Part shown: piece by piece, positions 30,548-40,978 of the stretch
How the letters are laid out: every line of letters starts with the position of its first letter
Numbering within the stretch: the first letter of the stretch is position 1
NCBI RefSeq assembly: GCF_000151315.2
Contig: NW_011887304.1
Location: 727,690-791,689 of the forward strand
Reading direction: 5' to 3'
Source: Capsaspora owczarzaki ATCC 30864
Taxonomy: Eukaryota > Opisthokonta > Filasterea
Length of the DNA: 64,000 nt
The notes under the pieces: model-generated
Seen by the model: only the letters and a program-made list of their open reading frames with translations
Databases searched by the model: none
Told to the model about the DNA's origin: nothing
Position numbers and translations under genes: made by a program

Positions 30548-30770
30548 TTGATATCTAAGATAAGAATAAAACGAGAAGGTTTGTCGTTATTGTTCGTGTT
30601 TCGTTTTTTTTTTTTTGGAATCGTTGATGCTTTGATCCAACAAAACAAAGACTGAAGTGAAGTTGAAAAAATGACAACAAAATGACTATTTAAACGGAAA
30701 TGTAAACGAAAAAAACGAAAAGAAATGAAAAACGAAAGGCTATAAAAAGATTCAAACACCAAATTAGGAC

Positions 30771-30790
30771 ACGACGTAATGCTGACGTCG
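30771..30790. promoter_or_regulatory. Two CRE/ATF-like half-palindromes upstream of the bZIP gene
   Basis: ACGACGTAAT (reverse ATTACGTCGT) and TGACGTCG lie within 20 bases of each other, about 260 bases upstream of the bZIP start. Canonical CRE is TGACGTCA. Clustered near-consensus sites suggest binding by an ATF/CREB-type bZIP, possibly autoregulation. Motif match only. Confidence 0.4.
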
Positions 30791-31389
30791 GCGGTCGTCT
30801 CATTCTGGCACGCTTTGCTATGACCTTCTAACGCCTTCGATTGTGCTGGCATTTTGATAAATTGCATTCGAGTTGGGGGGTTGTTGGGGTTGTTGGGGGT
30901 TTTGGTCTCGAATGGGGGCGAACTTGGCTTGGTTGAAGGAAAAAGCGTTGATGGGCACAGCTGGATTGTTTGAAACAAAACTCGCCATCGTGCACACAGC
31001 AGACCAGCCCGACCACAGCTCTTCATCTCAGCTCAATAAAATATGCTGGATTTTATAACACCAAAGCAGCTGGATAGAGATGCACAGCTGGGGGAAAGCG
31101 AGCACCGCGTGTGAATTGACTTTTCGTTTTTTGTTTTTTCCTGCAATTCGTTTCGTTTTCGCTCACTCGCTCTCATCTCCGTGTTTCAGCATTGTCGTTG
31201 AGCTGTTTCTTCTCCACGAACAAGTTCTGATTCGATTGCTAGTTCAGCATGTTTCAAGTGCAATCAGGGAGCAGAGCTCAAACAAAAAAATGTAAACACA
31301 AATGACATCATTTTGCCATTCATGTTGCTTTTCGCTGAAAATGCCATCATTCCATGAAATCAACAGAAATCAAAATTCAACGAAAACAG

Positions 31390-31416
<27 letters not shown>
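31390..31416. repeat. A27 homopolymer
   Basis: 27 consecutive A in the bZIP/JMJD8 intergenic region. Confidence 0.95.
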
Positions 31417-31420
<4 letters not shown>

Positions 31421-31800
31421 GAAACAACAAAACTCTTGGCAGTTGCGCGCCAAGTGCAAACCAAACCATCGGTGAACCCATACAATCGACCACACAGAAA
31501 ATGCGAAATCCGAAATGTTCAAGAAGCAATCGCGAGGCTTCAAAAGGGGGAACCGACAGCTTGTTGCAGTGCACAGTGCTCAACGCTGACAGCATAAAAC
31601 GCTTCAGCACAGGTTTTCTCTCTCTCTCTCTCAAAAGGCCACGAAGTTGACACGAAGACACTCTGACAATACAGCATATAGCTGCGAAATGCGAAAAAAC
31701 GCAGCCTCCTCTCTCCTCTCTCTCGGTGATGCAATGGTTCTAGCGTTGCTGGCGGCTCAGGACCTCATGTGTTCCATGCCAACCGCCTTTTCCCCCCATT

Positions 31801-31830
31801 CGCTTTCTCTCGCTTTCTCTCGCTTTCTCT
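31801..31830. repeat. Three tandem copies of CGCTTTCTCT
   Basis: A 10-bp pyrimidine-rich unit repeated three times exactly, in the upstream region of the JMJD8 gene. Confidence 0.9.
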
Positions 31831-32147
31831 CTTCTTCGCTGTTGGTTACCTTTGCTCTCAGAACTACTGAAAAAGCAATGGAAATACACACAAATAAAAT
31901 GAAGAGTGAAAACGTTGCAACTTTTCCCTTCCTTTTTGCGTTTTTTGCAACGATTGCAGCAAACAAGCTGAACTTTTTTTTTGTGAACGACGGATTTCAC
32001 AATCGCAAAAAAACAAAAGAACGCCAACAAAAAAGACCGCGCAAAGTGAAACATTTTTTTGCCACGACGACAAGTGTTTGACTGTTTTGCTTGTTCGGCG
32101 TTTGTTCGGTCTTTTTGTCACTCTTTTGGTTGTGGGATTTCTCGTGG

Positions 32148-33411
32148 ATGAGGGGTGCTGGGGTTGCGCGGGGTGGACGAGTGACGGCTGGTGCTGGGGC
32201 GGCGTTGCTCGTCGTCCTGCTCGTTCTGCTCGTGCCAGCGGGTGCCACGCCGACCACCGACAACCACGCGTTGGATGCCTGTGCAGCAAGGACGAGCGCT
32301 GACGACGACAGAGACGCATGCGCGGGAGCGGCGTCGTGCTACATGGCTGCGCTGCCGACCCAGACCGCCACACCGCAGCAGCCGACTCCCAGCTCGCCAG
32401 ACACGGATCGCAACGCAGCAGCAGCAGCAGCAGCAGCAACAGCAGAACAGCAGGAGCAGGAGAACGCCGCAACGTGGCGATCGGGTCCGCCTGGGTTTGA
32501 CGGCGAGCTAGCCGCGTGCAACATTGCGCGTGTGGACGCAGGGCAAATCACACGAGCACAGTTTCTGAGCATGTCAGTTTGGATTGCTTATTTTGGTACT
32601 TGTTGTTGTTGAAGAAGAAAACTCAGACCCGATGGAAATCCAACTTGTCGAACATGACGAGCTCACCCGTTTCATCCTTGTGCATCTTGGCTCAAAAAAC
32701 AGATACCACGAAAAGACCCCAGTCATCCTGACCAACCTCGAGACAAACACCCGCTTCCGAGAACTCACCGAGCGACAGGCGCTGGTCGAGTCGCACGGCG
32801 ACCGGACGGTGACCTTGTCGTCGGCCAACACGTACTCGTACGACAAGCGCAAGATTTCGTTCAAGACGTACGTCGACACCATGCTGGGCGAGCAGAGTCG
32901 CACCATGCTTGGCAACGAGACGTTCTACATGTTTGGCGACCACGACTGGGCCGACTGGCAGGACCTGTTCCAGTTCTACGTCGAGCCGCCATTCACGCCC
33001 GACGGCATGCTCTCCGCCCTGAGCTTTGGTGTGGCGGGCCCCCTCTCTGGAGTGCCCATGCACCACCACGGCTGTGGGTTTAGCGAGTCTATTCATGGGA
33101 GGAAGCGGTGAGCATTGTTGTTTTGGTTGTAGTCGTAAACAAAGTCGACGATGCTGACTTTGTGCAAATCGACGGTTGCGTTTCACAGATGGTTTCTATA
33201 TCCACCGCACACTGTTCCCAACTTTCATCCAGACCAGACCACGCTGCGATGGGTGCTTGATGTCTACCCGCAACTCAAGGCCAGCGGTGATCCCGACCTT
33301 TACGAGTGCGTTGTGCACCCCAACGAAGCCATCTACTTTCCCTCCAACTGGTGGCATGCGACGTTCAATCTCGACGAGTGCGTGTTCATGTCCACCTTCC
33401 TGGCGTTCTAA
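32148..33411 (+). CDS. JMJD8: JmjC domain-containing protein 8 homologue (secretory pathway)
   Basis: Cupin-fold JmjC protein of 350 aa; the animal protein resides in the ER lumen. Exons 32148-32572, 32703-33107 and 33189-33411. The ATG chosen opens a signal peptide (GAALLVVLLVLLVPAGA); a poly-Ala run encoded by (GCA)n follows at about residues 89-97. Family landmarks: KTPVILTNLETNTRFREL, TVTLSSANTYSYDKR, FYMFGDHDW, GVPMHHHGCGFSE, IHGRKRWFLYPP and YFPSNWWHATFNLDECVF. The usual JmjC iron site is HxD/E plus a distal His. Here, as I recall for human JMJD8 (HWHGPGYSE), the first part reads HHHGCGFSE without the acidic residue at the standard place, while the distal His (WWHAT) is kept, so enzymatic activity is doubtful. 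The first donor is GTCAGT, weaker than its neighbours. Confidence 0.9.
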
Positions 33412-33566
33412 CGTCGCTTGAAAATGAAAGCGGCAATTCTCGTTTATTCCAAGTTGTCCTTGTTTTTGATCTAACTTCCCTGTACTGTATCCCATTCCTA
33501 CATTTTAATATATTCGAATTGCCTTTGAGCCTCAGTCCTGAATATTCACTCATCTTACTGTGCGCA

Positions 33567-34832
33567 ATGGACTGGACGGCACTCTTGCAACAGGCACTGC
33601 CCGAGCTCGCGGCGAACGTCGCGTCAATCGTCCACACAGACCTGACTGCCGCTGCTGCCGGCGGCATGAGCGCCCAGCTGGATCGCCTGCAGCTCGTCTA
33701 CAAGCAGCCCGACCACGCGGGCCCTGCGTCGCTGATTGTCAAGCGGACGTCGGCGCACGGCGCTGAGCAGTCGCGCGCGCTCGGGCTCGCCCGCGAGGCT
33801 GACTTTTACACGCTGTTGGCGCCGGCGATCGATCCCGAGTGCGCATTCATTCCGCGCGTCTACTACGCATCGGGCGACCGCGATGCCACGGGGCTCAAGA
33901 CCATCGTCATGGAGGACTTGGCGCTCAAGGGCGGCGTCCAGTCGGGCTACTTTTTCGGAAACAACTCGATGCTCAACTGGGGCAAGGATCTGGCGACATT
34001 GACGCTGCCATTCCCGACGGTGACTGAGCGCGAGGTGACCATCCGGGCGTTCGAGCAGGCCGCCGATCTGCACGCGTCGTTCTGGTGCGATTCCGACCGG
34101 CTGTTGCGTAACCAGTCGCCCGAGCGCCAATTTCTCCGCGCCGCGCCTTGGATTGCCGGCAGCAACGAGCCTGCAGACCGCGAGAGCTTTGCGACGAGCG
34201 TTCAGACCGCGCGCGCGGGCTGGGACAAGTTTATGGCCGAGGAGCCGCGGCCGTTCACCCCGCACCCGCTCGTCGTGCGACTGATGGAGCACTGCCTCGG
34301 TGCTGCCAACTATGATGTGTACACGCGCATGTGGAAGTCGTCGTCATCTTTGTCGTCGTCGTCGTCCGGAGGCCTTCCATTCACCGTCGTCCAGGGAGAC
34401 GCGCATCCCGCCAACATGATGGTCGTGCGAGCGCCTCAGCGCGCTTCGGGCTGGGATTTGGTGATGCTTGACTGGGAGGTCGTCGGCGTTGGCAGCGGGC
34501 CCCAAGACCTGGGCCAGTTTGCCATTTCGCACGCAGCGCCCGCCCTTCGCCGGTCGTACGAGCGCGAGGCCGTTGCAGTGTACCACGCCCGCTTGAATTC
34601 TCAGCTCGAGCACAAGGCTGCCGCTGCTGGTCTGCCGCACACCTCAGTTTCAGCCGATTTCGTATGGCGCGAGTACGTTGAGGGCGGCTTGTGTCGGTGG
34701 GTTTGGCTGCTCGGCCTTCTTGTTGGGTTTCCGCTCCCCGCACCGGCGCGGCAATACTTCCACGACCAAGTGCTTGCCTTCTGCCAAGACCACGCGCCCG
34801 ATCCGACTGTGCTCGGCATGATCCGGCCCTAA
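33567..34832 (+). CDS. CHK/EcKL or aminoglycoside-phosphotransferase-like small-molecule kinase
   Basis: Intronless, 421 aa, protein-kinase-like fold of the APH/choline-kinase clan. The ATG at 33567 is the first that yields the family N-lobe; the frame is open further upstream, but that part overlaps the JMJD8 end. Visible motifs: ASLIVKRTS (N-lobe Lys), AREADFYTLL (helix C Glu), IVMEDLA (hinge), VVQGDAHPANMMV (catalytic loop, Asp and Asn) and VMLDWEVVGVGSGPQDLGQF (metal-binding Asp). The GDAHPANM plus LDWE pair is characteristic of this clan. Substrate cannot be told; related proteins phosphorylate choline, ecdysteroids, aminoglycosides or other small molecules. The Ser run (SSSSLSSSSSGG) just before the catalytic loop is an insertion. 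It starts 155 bases after JMJD8 and ends 132 bases before DRG1 on the same strand. Confidence 0.82.
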   Translation: MDWTALLQQALPELAANVASIVHTDLTAAAAGGMSAQLDRLQLVYKQPDHAGPASLIVKRTSAHGAEQSRALGLAREADFYTLLAPAIDPECAFIPRVYYASGDRDATGLKTIVMEDLALKGGVQSGYFFGNNSMLNWGKDLATLTLPFPTVTEREVTIRAFEQAADLHASFWCDSDRLLRNQSPERQFLRAAPWIAGSNEPADRESFATSVQTARAGWDKFMAEEPRPFTPHPLVVRLMEHCLGAANYDVYTRMWKSSSSLSSSSSGGLPFTVVQGDAHPANMMVVRAPQRASGWDLVMLDWEVVGVGSGPQDLGQFAISHAAPALRRSYEREAVAVYHARLNSQLEHKAAAAGLPHTSVSADFVWREYVEGGLCRWVWLLGLLVGFPLPAPARQYFHDQVLAFCQDHAPDPTVLGMIRP

Positions 34833-34964
34833 GTTTTTGCTGGGGAAATGTACAAAAAGTGTTTTTTGGTGGTTTCTGTTTCGATAGTATCGTGTGCATA
34901 CAATTCAGTGCTTTTGGTTTGCATTTATCATTCCCATTCATTCTTTTTTTATTTGTTCGTAGTC

Positions 34965-37339
34965 ATGAGTGTCATTGAGAAGATCAGTGCGATTGAGAAG
35001 GAAATCTCCATCAGTAAGCCACACAATGCAATCCCAATAGCAGCAGCATTCGAGCCGTGTTCCTGACCCCCCTCCTCCTCCTGTTGTGTGATTCTTGCAG
35101 CCCAGAAGAACAAGGCGACGTCCTACCATCTCGGTCAGCTCAAGGTAAACCCCCCTCAACTCAGCTCACAGCAGCGACAGCCACATGAGTGGAGTGGAAA
35201 AGCAATGGAGCTTGCATTGGACGCCAGCGCAACAGCCCCGCTCTTCCGCTGTTTGTGGCACCGTTGGGAGTGTTCCCCAATGCTGAGCTTTGCATCTTGA
35301 TCAAGCCAAGAAGAAGAAGCTCGCTTTGAACGAAAGGCAACACAGCAGGAAAAAAAAAAAAAAGTGGGATCTTTTTTTTTTTTTTTTTTCTTTCGTCGTT
35401 CTGCTTTTTCAATGGAAAGTCGAGTCAAACGAAACAAACACGGAAACGACTTGTCAACGTTCGATGATTGTCTGGCAAGCAAACAACAAAGTGAGGTGTT
35501 TTGTGGCTTGGAGAGCAAAAAGCCGGCGTCTCAAAGCACAGACAGCGTTTCGCATTGGACTTTCCACGAGGCTCATACAATACTGATGGCTGGAACGGCT
35601 CACACAATGGCATGCTGAGCATCGCAAATGCAGAAAGCACCTTGACATTCAAAAAAGTGGCTGGCTGTGTTTTGGAACGACTTGTACTGATCATCCGCCC
35701 CCGTTCACAGAGTCGTCTGTCCATTCTGCGCAAGCAACTGCTCGAGCCGAAGGGATCGTCGGGCCCGGCTGTTCAAGGCTTCGAAGTCCGCAAGAACGGT
35801 GATGCCACGATTGGGTAGGGCGCTTCGATCGAGTCAACTGCAGACAAAGAGTTGGTTTGTTTTGGTTGGCTGACTTGTTTTGGGTTTCATTGTGCAACGC
35901 AGTTTCCTGGGCTTCCCGTCGGTCGGCAAGGTAAATATTGCTTACGTTGATGTCCCTGTGACGAGACCATCCATCGCCATCTCCGACACTTAACCATCCG
36001 TTTGTTTGTTCTTCCCGTTTTCGCGTTTCGACAGTCTACATTGCTCAGCAACCTGGCTGGCGTTCACTCGGAGGTTGCTGCGTACGAGTTCACCACTCTT
36101 ACGACCGTTCCCGGCATGGTGGACTACAAGGGCGCTCGCATCCAAATGCTCGATTTGCCTGGATAAGTCTTTCTTCTTCTCGCTCGTTTTTGTTGATCTT
36201 AAATTGTGTTGACACCGCCCCTTGGCTCATCTTTGCCCACCCTCGGTTTCTCCTTTTCTCCTCTCTTCGTTTCTTGCGCGTTCAACCAAGCACAATCATC
36301 TCCGGTGCCGCGGATAACAAGGGTCGCGGTCGTCAAGTCATTGCCGTCGCGCGAAGCTGCGATCTGATCTTCTTTGTGCTCGACGTGTTGCGGCCGCTCA
36401 ACCAAAAGGCGTTGCTGGAAAAGGAACTCGACTCGTTCGGCATCCGGCTGAACAAGAGCCCGCCAAACATTTACTACAAGAAGAAGGACAAGGGCGGCAT
36501 CAACCTCACAGCCACGTGCACTCTCACCAACCTTGATCTCGACATGGTCAAATCTGTTCTTGGCGAGTACAAGATTCACAACGCCGATGTCATTCTGCGA
36601 TACGACGCGACCGTCGACGATTTGATTGACGTTGTCGAAGGCAACCGCGTTTACCTGCCCGCTATTTACTGCCTGAACAAGATAGATCAGATTTCCATCG
36701 AGGTGAGATGGGGGATGGTGATACGTATGCTTCTTATTCTTGTTGGGAGATGCTAACTTTTGTGTTTTTTATTATTTTTTGTTTCTGCTTGCTGTGACTC
36801 TCAGGAACTCGACGTCATTTACAAGATTCCGCACTGCGTGCCAATCTCTGCACACCACAAGTGGAATTACGACGATTTGCTCGAGAAGATGTGGGATTAT
36901 CTGTCACTTGTCCGAGTGTACGTCGTCGATAGTGTTTTTTTGGGGCACTTTTGTTTTTGTTTGGTTTCTCGGCAGAGAGTGGTTTCCGATGCTCACAACC
37001 ATGTCTCGCCCTGTTGCAGTTACACCAAGCCAAAGGGCCAGCTGCCCGACTATGAGGCTCCTGTTGTCTTGAAGCGGGGCAAGTGCACCATTGAGCATTT
37101 CTGCAACCGATTGCACAAGAGCATTATGGCACAATTCAAGTAGTAAGTTGATGTCCTTTCGTTCAGTCTCGCCCTATGCTCTGTTGCTGGTAACGCTGGC
37201 ATTAACTATTCCCCTGTTACCTTCTGCACCTCGCAGCGCGCTCGTGTGGGGTTCCTCCGTCAAGCACAACCCGCAAAAATGCGGCAAGGAGCACATTCTA
37301 GCTGACGAAGATGTCGTGCAGATTGTCAAGAAGATTTAA
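34965..37339 (+). CDS. DRG1: Developmentally regulated GTP-binding protein 1
   Basis: TRAFAC-class, Obg-related GTPase that works with DFRP1 on translating ribosomes. Nine exons (34965-35013, 35101-35144, 35711-35814, 35903-35930, 36035-36162, 36294-36702, 36805-36917, 37020-37142, 37237-37339) give 366 aa, against 367 in human DRG1. Motifs: [15 protein letters not shown]1 [21 protein letters not shown]2 [12 protein letters not shown]3 [36 protein letters not shown]4 NKID, G5 SAHHKWN, and the TGS domain ([35 protein letters not shown]). GGINLTATC and the P-loop context pick DRG1 over DRG2. Exon 4 is only 28 bases and splits the P-loop after GK. Intron 5 inside the G3 motif has no GT-AG ends. 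Confidence 0.96.
35145..35710 (+). other. Long second intron of DRG1
   Basis: 566-bp GT-AG intron. It holds an A-run followed by a T-run (about 35350-35364 and 35372-35390) that could form a hairpin, and one copy of AAAGCAATGGA at about 35199. No embedded gene or RNA recognised. Confidence 0.65.
36163..36293 (+). other. Apparent AT-AC intron in DRG1 (G3 motif)
   Basis: Exon 5 ends CCTGG and the next bases are ATAAGTCT; the next coding exon begins A-ATC-ATC after CAAGCAC. Joining GG to A gives DLPG followed by IISGA, the invariant Obg/DRG G3 region, with no extra residue. GT-AG alternatives meet an in-frame TAA or lack a donor, and an AT-AG variant inserts a Thr into the motif. The donor ATAAGT is the major-class consensus with A for G at position 1, not the U12 consensus ATATCC. 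Confidence 0.8.
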
Positions 37340-37512
37340 ACAGACTTGTGTGTATGCATTGGTTTGGTTGTTCAAATTGATATTCATCACCTCCCTTCTC
37401 ACTGGGCTCATTTTTAAAGTCCAAACTATCAAGTAAAATCTAATTCCTAAGAGTTTTGACAACACGACAATTCAAGAAAGAGAGAGAGAGACAACATAAT
37501 CCATCAAGCTTT

Positions 37513-40500
37513 TCAGTCATCCAACGCATCTTCCCAAAACCAGATGCGGTACTGCGCCTGAAGAATGGCGACGGCGAGCAGCTGGTTGCAGCAAATGATC
37601 ATGAGCACAATGCCAATGTACGTGGGGCCGAGGAAGACGGTTCTCACGATCGCGGAAATGTCGGCAAACACGCGCGGGATGCGACGCTTGATAAAGTAGT
37701 AGCCAGCCACGCCGGAAAAGAGGAACATGAAGAACAGTGCAGTCACAAAATACAAGCAATTTCTAAACTGGCTACTGGTCAGCACCGTGACAGACCCTGC
37801 GGCTTGTGTGACATGCTCCGAGAATGGATAGAACGAGTTGTTCAACCCGAATCTCAGACCGGGCGCAACAGAGAGAAAGAAAATGCACGAGTGCAGCTGG
37901 CTCAGCACTTTCCACATGAAAAACTGGACCTGGCGACGATGGTAGCCTGGCTTGACGTTCGAATGACCACGATCCTCAATGTCGTCCTTCTCAATGGGCA
38001 CTTGCGACTTATCCGTCCCGCGGCACGTGAAAACGCCTTTGAGAAACGCCTTAATCCAAACTCGGAAGCGGAACCATCTGCCATACAAGGGAGTGAGGGC
38101 GAGGGCGAGACGGAACAGGATGTAAGTATTCAGAGTCACAGTCATGTCACCAAGTGTCGCTGGTGAGATTGAAGAAAAAAAATAAAACATACACGTCGGT
38201 CAAAAACAGCAAGTATGCCATGTTTTGAATAAACTTGCTTGCAGCGACTGCGAAAAACGTGGCGCTTTCGGGATTCTCCACTTGTGGGTAAGCGACAATC
38301 GCAAACTACAAGATCGAAGAATGGTCAAGTTAGCCGCGTACTCCAGCAGCAACAACAACCAACCGAACAACCAACCAACCGACCAACCAACGAAAAACAC
38401 AAAAAAGGCGTGCAGTACCGTATCATCGAGGTGCTCCATCCACAATCCAGCAATCAGCATCGAAATCTCAATCGGGAAAACATCGGTGATGGACAGCAGG
38501 ATCTTTTTGAAGATGAACGTGACGATAAACAGGACAAAGGATAGAATACTTTGAACGGAGCTGCTGCCAACGCGGAAGGCGATCGTGTAGAGCGTCAGGA
38601 GACCCATCAAAATCAGCAGACAAATTTCCACCTTGAGGAAGACCTTGAGGCGGAAAAAGTACAATGCGGGGCTTTGCGGATAGATGATAGCTTGGCTAAA
38701 GTACAAGCCTAGAGATCCCCCCACCCCGTGAGAGCGAGGAGAAGCATGAAAACAAACCATCGCAATGGAGTGAGGAATCGAAGGCCACAACACACAAAAT
38801 CCAAACAACAACAACAACCAACAAAGCAAAAGCGTCCATCTTACCGCCCATCGTACAAATCATCGCTACTAGCAAAGCGACCAGGCCCATTGCATGCCAG
38901 GACTCGAACAATCCGTAAAAGATGAGGAAAAACACCGATTCTCCCAGATAGGTGCCCACACAAATGTGGATGAACGAGGTCAACGGTCGCCACGGGACAG
39001 AGTCATCCAGGCACGCGCAAAACACGATGCAATTCAGGTACGAGAACAAGGAAAAGGTGACTGGGTTGACAACGAAAATCCACACGAGCTTGTCAGACAG
39101 GGCTCCATCGACATCGCCCAGCGGAATGACATTGTAGAAGAGGACAATCAATGCGATGGGTACCAAGAAGGTCAGTAGAACCAACACTGGATTGTGATAT
39201 GGAATCCATGTCGGTGCATGCACACGTGCAATTGGCGCTGGAGGGGGCATCTCTTCGCCAAAACCATCATCCTCTCCATCGCCACCAATGCTCTTCTGGT
39301 GATCGAACGATCGCAGGTGGGGATGCTCCGAGCCTGGCAACAGCAAGTTTTCCGAAAGGGCAGCAATGTCCTCTTCCGACTGGGCGTTGCTAGCGTCGTG
39401 GTCGACTGAGGGGACTGACAGGCCGACAGTAGTCAAGCGAATGTCAGAAGAAGCCGACGACGACGAGGTAACTGAGCGGTCGTCAGAGCGTGTCGAATCT
39501 CGGGCCGGGCCATCAATAACAATCGCGACATCGACAGACTTTGGCCGCGAGCTCTTTGGCGGATTTGACAGTCGTTGGCTGGCATTGTCTTCTTGAGAGA
39601 TCTCGGAGGCTGTGACAGACCCGGATTGTTGTGTGGACGTAGAAACGACCGAATTCGTGTTGTGGTTGTGGTGATTGTGGCGGCCCTCTGGCCGGTGGTG
39701 CTTGTATTTTGCGTGGAGCTTTTCCTGGATCACGCTGGCAAAGGTAATGTTGTCCGTGTTGGTCACCAATGTCCAGTCATCATTCTCTTCGCCAAGCTCC
39801 ACCGTGCCAAACAGATGGACGTCCGGGGAGCGCGTCAGGTTGGCATCGGACTTGTTGAACGCCTGTGGCGACACTGTCTGATTCCGATCGGGCAGCGCGC
39901 CCGTTGAGTGTGAGCGGTGTGTTTCCAGGGTAGTGAATTCCGAAGATGCAAGTCTTCCAGGCGCGACAGATGCGGCGTGGATGGGCGCTGCAAGTGCCAG
40001 ACCAGCAAGGGTGAGTGCGCCGCCGCCGGGCTTGGAGAACGAGGAGGGAGCAGTTAGAGCCTTTTGGGTCGTCTCTGGAAGCAGCAACCTGGCCTGAAGG
40101 GGCGCCGAAGCAATGCGGTCAGCGTGGCCTACTTGTGTTTCAGTCATCACTGCACCACTGAGGTCGATGGCCATGGCAGCAGCAGCTTTAGGAGTGCCAG
40201 CAGCACTTGGACTTGGAGCAGCGCTGCCGATACGTATGATCTTGGGTGACGCGCTCGCCAACATTGCATCCTCGCTTGCATGACTTGGTACATCCACAGC
40301 GATCTTAAGTTCGCTTGTCTGAGCCACGGCGACAGAGTCACCGATCGCTGGAGTGGCTGGGATTGGCATTGAAGGAGTGGTTTCAGGAGCCTGCTCCGGC
40401 GCTCCGACCAACGTTCCGGCCTCAGTTGCAGCAGCAGTATCACCGTTCGTGGTGCCTGCATCTGCTTGTGTCGTCGTCGTCTGCGGCTGCTGGCCATCCA

Positions 40501-40852
40501 TGAGAAGGACTTGGGCAGGCGGTTCGGGGACCGTGTGGGCTCGCTCTGCCGCTGCTGCTGGTACTGGTGCTGGTGCAACGGCGCCGGCTCCGTCACTGTC
40601 GGCTGGCTGCCCCTGTGGCTCAGACTCGGCCAGAGTGTCAGCGGGAGCGGCTGCAGCAAGTGCATCGGCGGGTTCCGCGAAACCGCAGCTCGAGCTCGAG
40701 TTCGCTGCGTTTCCGTCGTTCTGTTCAGCCGCCGCTTCAACAGCAGCCACTGGATCGGATGCTGGGGATGTGGACGATGGCGGTGGTATTGGCGAGGCGG
40801 ACGGGTCGGGGTCGACCTCGCGAGGATGATCGCTGTCAGGCAGCGAATCCAT
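37513..40852 (-). CDS. Polytopic membrane protein with long disordered N-terminus, unknown function
   Basis: Transcribed exons 40852-38845, 38708-38419, 38305-38193 and 38077-37513 give 991 aa. The first 540 residues are low-complexity: Pro/Ser/Asp-rich (SPIPPPSSTSPASD), long Ala-rich stretches, then Ser/Asp-rich parts, probably cytoplasmic and disordered. The rest has about nine or ten hydrophobic helices, for example NPVLVLLTFLVPIALIVLF, LVWIFVVNPVTFSLFSYL, WHAMGLVALLVAMICTMG, EICLLILMGLLTLYTIAF, YFVTALFFMFLFSGVAGYYF and TYIGIVLMIICCNQLLAVAI. I do not recognise the family; a transporter, channel or multi-pass trafficking protein is possible. The third intron (38192-38078) is inferred: the nearer acceptor (CACCAG at about 38117) breaks frame with every donor, while the farther one (TATGGCAG) restores it. 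Confidence 0.78.
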
Positions 40853-40978
40853 TAAAAAAAAAAAATAAAAAAAAACACGGAAAATAACTGAGCGGCTCAG
40901 ACAAGAACGAAAAATATACAAATAAAATTGCATTTTCAAATGTAGATCGACCTTTTTGTTTGCATAGTGGTTTGTGGG

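Larger units (their letters stand above)
30520..32147. other. Divergent intergenic region, bZIP / JMJD8 genes
   Basis: 1.63 kb without a recognised gene. Contents: (GTT)9 at 30521-30547 next to the bZIP start, CRE-like sites at 30771-30790, an A27 run at 31390-31416, a CT-rich run near 31619-31632, three copies of CGCTTTCTCT at 31801-31830, and AAAGCAATGGA near 31873. Unusually AT-rich with many homopolymers; open frames look non-coding. Confidence 0.6.

Noticed and set aside
33306-33566. Open frame upstream of the CHK-like kinase start
   Set aside because: It overlaps the JMJD8 C-terminal exon in another frame and has no kinase-family similarity.
36163-36293. U12-type explanation for the AT-AC intron
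   Set aside because: The donor is ATAAGT, not ATATCCTT, and no TCCTTAAC-like branch site is visible near the 3' end.
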